A program made the position numbers and the translations under genes. Source: a virus. From it: DNA of 24,552 nucleotides. The stretch spans positions 1 through 24,552 of IMG/VR virus record IMGVR_UViG_3300030390_001235. One strand, given 5' to 3'. Every line of letters starts with the position of its first letter. Position 1 is the stretch's first letter. Below, piece after piece: positions 19,380 to 24,552 of the stretch. The notes beneath the pieces were generated by a model. It ran no database searches. It had not been told where the DNA came from and saw only the letters and a list, made by a program, of their open reading frames with translations.

Positions 19380-19380
19380 A

Positions 19381-19749
19381 ATGAGTAGATTATCAAATAA
19401 CGGAAAATCAAACCAAATGGCTTTCGGTCAGTTTGGAAGTATGCACAGTGCTGCGACTGCTAATGCAGTAGTTGCTCCAGCTGGAAGGGTAATAGTAGCT
19501 ATTACTTTTTTAGCTGATACGACTGTGGATGCATTAGTCGCAGAAGATCCTAACAACTGTATAAATACAGCTACAGCCTCACAGGGGCGGCACAGTGTTG
19601 ATGGCGCAAACGTAGACGGGTCAGGTGGAACAACAATTGCTGCTGGTACTTGTGTTTTTCCTAAAGGGTTGACTATATACGGAAGGTGGCTTAACATTGA
19701 CATCGACGCAGATGACGATGCTGGGGTTATCTGCTACATAGGAGAATAA
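19381..19749 (+). CDS. Virion protein, decoration-like
   Basis: A 122-residue protein: polar start (MSRLSNNGKSNQMAFGQFGS), then strands VVAPAGRVIVAITFLADTTV and GTCVFPKGLTIYGRWLNIDI and a final DDDAGVICYIGE. The pattern APAG-x-x-VAITFLxDTxxxxLxxE... followed by FPKGxTIYGRW is one I connect with small marine-phage structural proteins. It has no signal peptide. It is one base downstream of paralogue C and is followed by the scaffold-like gene. Confidence 0.55.
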   Translation: MSRLSNNGKSNQMAFGQFGSMHSAATANAVVAPAGRVIVAITFLADTTVDALVAEDPNNCINTATASQGRHSVDGANVDGSGGTTIAAGTCVFPKGLTIYGRWLNIDIDADDDAGVICYIGE

Positions 19750-19772
19750 AATAATAATTAATTAAATATAAT

Positions 19773-20840
19773 ATGAGTGAAGAAACATTTGACAAAGTAG
19801 AGTTCCTTGACACCCCTGAGCAACTGCAGGCGTCACTACAGGCAGATACAGAAAGTCAACCACAACAGACCCAGGAGGCTCCTTCCCCAGTGGAGGAACA
19901 GACTCAAGTTGAGCAAGCCCCTGAGGCACAGAATTTTCAGCAAGAAGCATCACCTACGAGTGATGTCCCTTCTACTGAATTTAATGAAGAAGAGATTGAA
20001 ACTGGAGTTTTTAATTTCCTAAGCGAAAAGCTTGGTAGGGAAGTTTCCAGCTTTGATGATCTAGCTTCTGCGCAATCGGAGTCTCGTCAATTAGATGAGC
20101 GTATTCAGGCAATAGCTGACTTTGTTGAAACAACAGGTCGCCCGCCCAGAGATTGGTTTGCATACCAGTCGTTAAACCCATCCGAAATGGATGATGCGAC
20201 AGCAGTAAGGATTAACCTTTCTGCGGACTATCCAAACTTAAGCTCTGAAGAGATAAACATGCTCGTCTCCGATAAGTATAAGCTTGATTCCGACCTCTAT
20301 TCTGAGGAAGAGATGAAGCTGTCCAGATTGCAACTGAAGATTGATGCTAGTAAGGCTAAGCAGTCTATTGAGTCCATAAGGAATCAGTATAATGCTCCTG
20401 ACCCGTCAGTCTCAAGGAAGTCGTTAGTTGACGACGAGTGGGTTTCTAATATGTCTGAAGAAGTAGACTCCATGACTGGGGTTGAGTTTGATTTAGGCAA
20501 TGGAAAGTCTTTTACTTTTGGTTTAGATGAAAATTACAAAACCAGCTTGAAAGACAAAAACGCTCGGATTGACGATTACTTCCAACCCTATATACAAGAG
20601 GATGGAAAGTGGGATTTCGATACGTTAAATTCACATCGGGTTGTTGTAGACAACATAGACTCCATTGTAGCCAATGCATATAAGCAGGGGCTAGGCGATG
20701 GGCAAAAAAGTCTAGTTGATAGAGCAGCTAATGTAAGTATGGATACCGCTAGGCCCTCAAATAATCAAAACGTCAACTCTGTGGCTGCGCAATTAAAACA
20801 ACAGCTTGGCAACAGAGGGACACTAAATATTAAAATCTAA
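19773..20840 (+). CDS. Scaffold-like protein
   Basis: A 355-residue acidic protein just before the capsid gene, the usual site of the scaffold. The first 70 residues are disordered and rich in Q, E, P and T (TESQPQQTQEAPSPVEEQTQ). Helical regions follow (EEIETGVFNFLSEKLGREVS, LDERIQAIADFVETTGRPPR, EEMKLSRLQLKIDASKAKQS). A more globular segment covers about 245-315, and the end is NVNSVAAQLKQQLGNRGTLN with a positive charge, as scaffold tails that grip the capsid protein often have. It has no similarity that I recognise beyond this layout. Scaffold proteins guide shell assembly and then leave the head. Confidence 0.65.
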   Translation: MSEETFDKVEFLDTPEQLQASLQADTESQPQQTQEAPSPVEEQTQVEQAPEAQNFQQEASPTSDVPSTEFNEEEIETGVFNFLSEKLGREVSSFDDLASAQSESRQLDERIQAIADFVETTGRPPRDWFAYQSLNPSEMDDATAVRINLSADYPNLSSEEINMLVSDKYKLDSDLYSEEEMKLSRLQLKIDASKAKQSIESIRNQYNAPDPSVSRKSLVDDEWVSNMSEEVDSMTGVEFDLGNGKSFTFGLDENYKTSLKDKNARIDDYFQPYIQEDGKWDFDTLNSHRVVVDNIDSIVANAYKQGLGDGQKSLVDRAANVSMDTARPSNNQNVNSVAAQLKQQLGNRGTLNIKI

Positions 20841-20854
20841 AAAACTAAGAAAAT

Positions 20855-22372
20855 ATGGCAATAGATGTCGCAAGCGGTAACGTCGCCGATCAGACGCCAG
20901 TATCAGGTGGTATAACTAACTCGCCAGAGAAGTATACTACTGTTGAACAACTACTAGCGTATAATGCACCAGACGTAAAAGATGAGCTTATTAAAGCTTA
21001 CGGTGACCAGGGTATTACTGGTTTCCTTAAAATGACAGGGGCTGTCCGTTCAGGCGGAACAGCTGATTTTGTAACATGGTTCGAGGAGGGCCGTCGTCAC
21101 ACAACATTTGAGTTTGGCGCAACAACCGAAACTACCGCAGATGAAGATGGCGCTGGATTTGACGGTGTTGAGATGATCGAAATGGTCCTAACCAAGGTAA
21201 ATGGAACGGCGCTCGCATCAATCGGAGCTGGACTAGGCGGTGTTGTAACCAAAGCTGCGCAGGTACTAAACGTAGGTGATGTACTTCTTTCTCAGGGCAC
21301 AGGACATACTTACATCGTAAGAAGCGTAGACCTTTCAGCAGATCTTGCTACTGGAGCTGATCTAGATGTTATTGTAGCGCGTATGGATGGTACCGATGGC
21401 ACGAGCACAATGGAGGCTACTAATGAGACTTTTTCTCTTATCGGTAGTGCACACCCAGAGGGTCAAGCTGCTGGAGCACGTAGCGCTTACCAAAGAGCTA
21501 ACTTAACTAAGCTAAACAACTCATACAATATTATTAAAGATATGTACCAGGTATCTGGTTCTGCTGCTACTAATATTGGATATGTAAACATCGGGAACGG
21601 TGATTACCGCTGGTACATTAAAGGAGAGCAAGAAACTCGTGCTCGCTTTATGGATAAGCGTGAGATGATGATGCTTTTTTCTGCTAAGCAGAATCAAAAT
21701 CAGCAAGTGGGATCTGGAGCAGTTATTTCAGATCTTCCTGGTGATGTTGCTGGATCTGAAGGATACTTTGCAGCTGTTTCTGGTCGCGGTATTACCGCTA
21801 CAGGCGATGCTACAAGCAGAATCTTTGACGAGATGGCTACATTAGATAATATCCTTATTGAGCTAGACAAAGAGGGAGCGCCAGCTGAGTACGCTATGTA
21901 CTTAGACCGTCGTACTTCTTTAGATATTGACGATATGTTAGCTAACGGAGTTGCTACTCAAAGCACTGCTGGTTTACCAGGACAGTTTGGAGCATTCAAC
22001 AACGATTCTGACATGGCTGTTAAGCTTGGATTTAAATCTTTCTCTCGTGGAGGATACACTTTCCATAAGCATGACTGGAAGCTAATGAATGACCCTCAGC
22101 TTGCTGGAGGAATGACAGCAGCTGAATACAGAGGAGCGATGATTCCTATGGCTACTTACACTGATCCTAAGTCTGGGCTTTCTGCTCCAGCCCTAGAGAT
22201 GGTTTATAAGGAGGCTAACGGGTATTCTCGTGAACTAGAGCACTGGGTAACTGGTGGAGCAGTAATTGGCAATAAGACAGATGATTCTGACATTGCTAAG
22301 TTCCACTATCGTTCTGAGTGTCAGCTAGTGACTCGTGCAGCTAACCAACACGTAGTTCTTCGCGGAGCTTGA
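20855..22372 (+). CDS. Major capsid protein (probable)
   Basis: A 505-residue protein, the likely shell subunit. Evidence is position after the scaffold gene, length, and composition: polar N-terminal arm (MAIDVASGNVADQTPVSGGI), then NAPDVKDELIKAYGDQGITG, TWFEEGRRHTTFEF, and a long helix-like stretch KGEQETRARFMDKREMMMLF. Later segments TLDNILIELDKEGAPAEYAM, YLDRRTSLDIDDMLANG and FKSFSRGGYTFHKHDWKLMN are like capsid proteins of Bacteroidota phages. Codon choice is visibly more biased (many GCT, GGA, CGT, AAG) than in the neighbouring small genes, as expected for a very abundant product. A strong hairpin at 22388-22413 follows the stop. An HK97-type fold is assumed from the phage context, not seen. 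Confidence 0.75.
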   Translation: MAIDVASGNVADQTPVSGGITNSPEKYTTVEQLLAYNAPDVKDELIKAYGDQGITGFLKMTGAVRSGGTADFVTWFEEGRRHTTFEFGATTETTADEDGAGFDGVEMIEMVLTKVNGTALASIGAGLGGVVTKAAQVLNVGDVLLSQGTGHTYIVRSVDLSADLATGADLDVIVARMDGTDGTSTMEATNETFSLIGSAHPEGQAAGARSAYQRANLTKLNNSYNIIKDMYQVSGSAATNIGYVNIGNGDYRWYIKGEQETRARFMDKREMMMLFSAKQNQNQQVGSGAVISDLPGDVAGSEGYFAAVSGRGITATGDATSRIFDEMATLDNILIELDKEGAPAEYAMYLDRRTSLDIDDMLANGVATQSTAGLPGQFGAFNNDSDMAVKLGFKSFSRGGYTFHKHDWKLMNDPQLAGGMTAAEYRGAMIPMATYTDPKSGLSAPALEMVYKEANGYSRELEHWVTGGAVIGNKTDDSDIAKFHYRSECQLVTRAANQHVVLRGA

Positions 22373-22387
22373 TACTAACTAAGGGAT

Positions 22388-22413
22388 GAGAGTTGGGCTT
22401 CGGCCCTTCTCTC
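22388..22413 (+). terminator. Stem-loop with TTCG loop after capsid gene
   Basis: GAGAG-TT-GGGC, loop TTCG, GCCC-TT-CTCTC: 9 paired bases with a TT/TT internal loop and the very stable UUCG tetraloop. The downstream T-tract is weak (TGATCTTT), so it may only partly stop transcription or protect the abundant capsid mRNA from 3' decay. Confidence 0.6.
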
Positions 22414-22434
22414 TGATCTTTAAAACAATTAACT

Positions 22435-22767
22435 ATGGCTAAAAAACACGTATTCCCATTATTTTTAGACGCAGCTGCTGTTTCTACTGCAGGAGCTGGC
22501 GCTTTAGCGGTAACAACAAGTTACCACATTGTGACTCCAGGGTCGTCTGAAGTAGCTTACGCTGTTGCGGCTGGAACTATTCCAGGGCAGATGATGGTTA
22601 TTATTAACGCACACGCCTCTAACGATGCTAACATTACTTTTGCTTCACCTTTGAATGCAGCTGCTGATGTTATCGGATTAGATAACGGCGGTGAGCAGGT
22701 TACAGCTATGTGGAATGGAACCGCATGGGTAATCCTATCTGGAGAAGCTCCTGCTAGCGTAGCGTAA
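22435..22767 (+). CDS. Decoration-like protein, short paralogue
   Basis: A 110-residue protein: MAKKHVFPLFLDAAAVSTAG, then VTTSYHIVTPGSSEVAYAVA, GTIPGQMMVIINAHASNDAN and AMWNGTAWVILSGEAPASVA. The fold looks like a small beta-barrel of the head-decoration or fibre-tip kind: a strand with GxxxGQxMVIIN followed by WNGTAWVxLSG, a pattern frequent in phage tail and capsid decoration proteins. The next gene begins with the same segment (MA-x-KH-[VI]-FPL-[FY]-L), so the two are related. Located between two hairpin terminators, with no TATATTTG box of its own, so it probably depends on readthrough past 22388-22413. Confidence 0.65.
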   Translation: MAKKHVFPLFLDAAAVSTAGAGALAVTTSYHIVTPGSSEVAYAVAAGTIPGQMMVIINAHASNDANITFASPLNAAADVIGLDNGGEQVTAMWNGTAWVILSGEAPASVA

Positions 22768-22790
22768 AAGCATATAAGATTAACTACGAG

Positions 22791-22821
22791 AAAGGCTCCT
22801 TCTGGGGCCTTTTTCTTTTTT
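22791..22821 (+). terminator. Intrinsic terminator
   Basis: AAAGGCTCC (22791-22799), loop TTCT, GGGGCCTTT (22804-22812), followed by a T-rich tract to 22821: 9-bp stem with one T-G pair. The stem core GGCTCC/GGGGCC is repeated in the terminator at 23638. Confidence 0.85.
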
Positions 22822-22822
22822 G

Positions 22823-22830
22823 TATATTTG
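22823..22830 (+). promoter_or_regulatory. Bacteroidota -7 promoter box TATATTTG after terminator
   Basis: TATATTTG starts one base after the T-tract of the terminator, giving a compact stop-then-start cassette (22791-22830). The cassette matches 33 of 40 bases of that at 23640-23679. Confidence 0.6.
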
Positions 22831-22835
22831 CAGTT

Positions 22836-22871
22836 ATGAGAACATTTAATAAAAATAATTATGGCAACTAA
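22836..22871 (+). CDS. Possible leader mini-ORF overlapping the next gene
   Basis: ATG at 22836, 5 bases after the TATATTTG box, opens an 11-codon frame (MRTFNKNNYGN) ending at TAA 22869-22871, just past the ATG at 22861 in another frame. If the mRNA starts at about 22836, this is its first codon. It could be chance in AT-rich sequence. Confidence 0.25.
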   Translation: MRTFNKNNYGN

Positions 22872-23616
22872 ACATATATTTCCCTTATATTTATCTTACC
22901 CTACCCAAGAGGCTGGCACGGCAGCTACTGTAAATTGGAATGGGTTATCTAGTAGGATTATTACTACAAGACAAAATGCAGGGACTATTAATCTTGATGC
23001 AGCCGCTGGGACTATTAAAAACGGAACTATAATAGTAATTGAAAAAACCCATGCCTCTCCTTTAGGAGCGGCTACCATTAAATATGGAGGTGTTACGATA
23101 ACTACTTTAGCCACAACTAATGAGACTGTTGCTGTAATGTTCTTTAATGATAATGATGACGTAAGCGATGGTGGATGGGAGATTATAAGTAAAACCACCC
23201 TACCTACTTCTGTTACGTCCTCAACTACTAGCACATTTTCAGAAGCTGTTACATTTACTGTGGGATCTCAAAACACAGCAGTAGCAAGAACAGCAACAGC
23301 AGACGGAACAGGCACTGGGACTATAGCTGCAGGAACGTCGTTTGTTTCTGTGACTTCAGCAAATGCTAATCACATAATAGTATTACCTACACCAGTTGTT
23401 GGTAACTCTATAGTTTTGCATGTTGGAGCTAATGGTTATGAATTGCAAACTAACGACGCAGCCAACGTTTCTTTAAATAACGTAAGCGGAGCAGGAAAAG
23501 AACTTGCAATTGGTGCTAACGTTGTAATCCGTTGCACTTGTGTAAGCGCTACAGCTTGGGTAGCAGAACAGATCTCTAATGTAGGCGCTCCAACTGCAGG
23601 CGGAACACCAGATTAA
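22861..23616 (+). CDS. Decoration-like protein, long paralogue
   Basis: A 251-residue protein. Residues 1-120 mirror the previous gene product: MATKHIFPLYL, GTIKNGTIIVIEKTHASPLG, VAVMFFNDNDDVSDGGWEII. The second half is a separate repeat-like unit: SEAVTFTVGSQNTAVARTAT, GTSFVSVTSANANHIIVLPT, VVGNSIVLHVGANGYELQTN and VVIRCTCVSATAWVAEQISN, a pattern known from fibre and decoration proteins (ANxxxIVLPTPxVGNxIxL...GxELQT...AWxxEQ). So it is a two-domain version of the short neighbour and is probably displayed on the virion surface. It has its own promoter upstream and a terminator downstream. Confidence 0.65.
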   Translation: MATKHIFPLYLSYPTQEAGTAATVNWNGLSSRIITTRQNAGTINLDAAAGTIKNGTIIVIEKTHASPLGAATIKYGGVTITTLATTNETVAVMFFNDNDDVSDGGWEIISKTTLPTSVTSSTTSTFSEAVTFTVGSQNTAVARTATADGTGTGTIAAGTSFVSVTSANANHIIVLPTPVVGNSIVLHVGANGYELQTNDAANVSLNNVSGAGKELAIGANVVIRCTCVSATAWVAEQISNVGAPTAGGTPD

Positions 23617-23637
23617 ACCTCACCTAAATAAACAAAC

Positions 23638-23664
23638 AAAAAGGCTCCTTTGGGGGCCTTTTTT
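23638..23664 (+). terminator. Intrinsic terminator
   Basis: AAAAAGGCTCC pairs with GGGGCCTTTTTT across a short loop, with T6 at 23659-23664. The stem core is the same as in 22791-22821, and it is again followed by a TATATTTG box. Confidence 0.85.
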
Positions 23665-23671
23665 ATTGCCG

Positions 23672-23679
23672 TATATTTG
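23672..23679 (+). promoter_or_regulatory. Bacteroidota -7 promoter box TATATTTG after terminator
   Basis: TATATTTG, 6 bases before the ATG at 23686; implies a leaderless or near-leaderless mRNA for the fibre-like gene. Second copy of the 40-base terminator-promoter cassette. Confidence 0.6.
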
Positions 23680-23685
23680 TAAACA

Positions 23686-24552
23686 ATGAAACAGTTTCTA
23701 TTTATAAAGTCAGCTACGGATGTCACTACGTTGCCCGCATCTGCTTTTTCTCATGCAGAGTACGCTAGCGCCACATCCGTTACGTTGTTTTTTAAATCAA
23801 ACGTAGCTGGCGGGGAAGGTAGCGTTGCAGTAACGTTAGCGATTACCTCTGGAAAAGCCAGCGAGGTTATATCCTCTATATCTTCTCAGGTTGCAAACTC
23901 TAACGCTTTTGTATTTAAATACGATGCTGTCAAAAACACATACTTTACATCTAATGTAACTGGCATAACAAGTATCATCACAACCACACCAGTTCTTTCT
24001 ACTCAACTTACCCAAGAACAAGTAGAGGACTTTGCTGGACCTTTAGTTGCTACTGGGGGGACTAAGACAAACATAGCAGTTACATACGATGACGCTAACG
24101 GCAACATGGACTTTGTTGTTGCTTCAGATTTAAACACTACAGGCACAGCCGCTACGGTTACATCTGCAGCACAAACAAACATAACGTCACTTGGAACCCT
24201 TACCGCTTTAGATGTTGATAACATTAATCTAAACGACAAGACTATAACGATAACAGGAGACACTGACGACACCTTTAGCATTGTTGCTGGAGCTAATGGG
24301 GCAACGACACTTACCACCGTAGATACTGCTGGAGATCTTGGGCATTTTGAAATAGCTGCTGACGGAAATATAACATTAGATGCTGCTGGGAATATAGCGC
24401 TAGAGGCCGCTGCCAATGCCATCACTATGGATGCAGATACCCTAACCATAGAAAGCTCTAGTTTGTTATCTCCATTTGTTACACTTAAAAGCACTGGTAG
24501 CAATGCTTTTGCAAGCCACTTTGCTTTTAGTAAGTTGCGAGCTGATGACTCT
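23686..24552 (+). CDS. Tail-fibre-like or virion protein, N-terminal 289 residues, cut by window edge
   Basis: An open frame from ATG 23686 runs to the window end with no stop: 289 residues visible. The first 110 residues (MKQFLFIKSATDVTTLPASA, then SEVISSISSQVANSNAFVFK) look like an alpha/beta attachment domain. Residues from about 115 are repetitive beta sequence, ending with the ladder DGNITLDAAGNIALEAAANA and ITMDADTLTIESS, which is typical of long marine-phage tail fibre or fibre-like structural proteins, where GNIxLDAxGxI units stack. TNITSLGTLTALDVDN is the same type of fibre phrase. It would contact the host surface or form the shaft. The leftward open frame at 24003-24503 is its shadow. 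Confidence 0.75.
   Translation, partial: MKQFLFIKSATDVTTLPASAFSHAEYASATSVTLFFKSNVAGGEGSVAVTLAITSGKASEVISSISSQVANSNAFVFKYDAVKNTYFTSNVTGITSIITTTPVLSTQLTQEQVEDFAGPLVATGGTKTNIAVTYDDANGNMDFVVASDLNTTGTAATVTSAAQTNITSLGTLTALDVDNINLNDKTITITGDTDDTFSIVAGANGATTLTTVDTAGDLGHFEIAADGNITLDAAGNIALEAAANAITMDADTLTIESSSLLSPFVTLKSTGSNAFASHFAFSKLRADDS

Noticed and set aside
18953-19411. Leftward 152-residue open frame
   Set aside because: Lies opposite paralogue C, which matches its neighbours and is coupled by TAATG.
22896-23234. Leftward 112-residue open frame
   Set aside because: Lies opposite the decoration-like gene with clear paralogy to its neighbour; the frame is a shadow.
24003-24503. Leftward 166-residue open frame
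   Set aside because: Shadow of the fibre-like gene that runs unbroken on the plus strand; its repetitive V/S/A composition is what the complement of that gene gives.

Overview
The window reads as part of a tailed bacteriophage genome (or prophage) whose host is a member of the Bacteroidota, probably a marine Flavobacteriia-like bacterium. The phage call rests on a large terminase, portal, scaffold-like protein, major capsid candidate and tail-fibre-like gene in one rightward array. The host call rests on AT-rich DNA, a recurrent promoter element TATATTTG (the Bacteroidota -7 consensus TAnnTTTG), A-rich gene starts instead of Shine-Dalgarno sites, and a secreted protein with a type IX secretion (T9SS) type B sorting domain. 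Function calls come from reading motifs by eye; no database search was possible.

Layout. (1) Positions 1-1079 hold three leftward genes. The first is cut by the window edge. The other two are paralogues with a shared N-terminal domain and basic tails (one AT-hook-like, one histone-H1-like). All three carry the same 5' element. (2) Positions 1080-1923 are a gene-free divergent region dense in short perfect hairpins, with two rightward promoters. (3) Positions 1924-7565 are an accessory block: a structural-type protein, a GG-motif protein with a candidate -1 frameshift extension, a small leftward signal-peptide gene, a DUF5675-like protein, a leftward winged-helix-like protein, a double GroES-like protein and an HNH nuclease. 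(4) Positions 7580-9147 are a secreted pair behind its own promoter: an EF-hand/dockerin-like protein and a repeat-rich T9SS cargo. (5) Positions 9152-14436 are the packaging block: three small conserved-looking proteins, terminase and portal. (6) Positions 14439-17776 hold structural and envelope-directed proteins (Ig-like, outer-membrane-like, TM/coiled-coil, exported thioredoxin-like) and four small basic proteins. (7) Positions 17813-24552 are the virion block: paralogous beta-rich proteins, scaffold, capsid, decoration-like proteins and the start of a fibre-like gene, with terminators and promoters set between the last genes.

How it works together. Genes are packed tightly, often through TAATG or ATGA overlaps, so translational coupling is likely. 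Promoters of one type mark block boundaries at 1901, 4028, 7568, 11947, 17785, 22823 and 23672. At four of them an ATG lies only 4-6 bases after the element, implying leaderless or near-leaderless mRNAs. Two near-identical 40-base terminator-plus-promoter cassettes separate the genes after the capsid gene.

The least ordinary content is the set of cell-envelope proteins (secreted T9SS cargo, EF-hand protein, outer-membrane-like protein, thioredoxin-like protein without its active-site cysteines). These suggest that this phage alters the infected cell's surface. That is inference.
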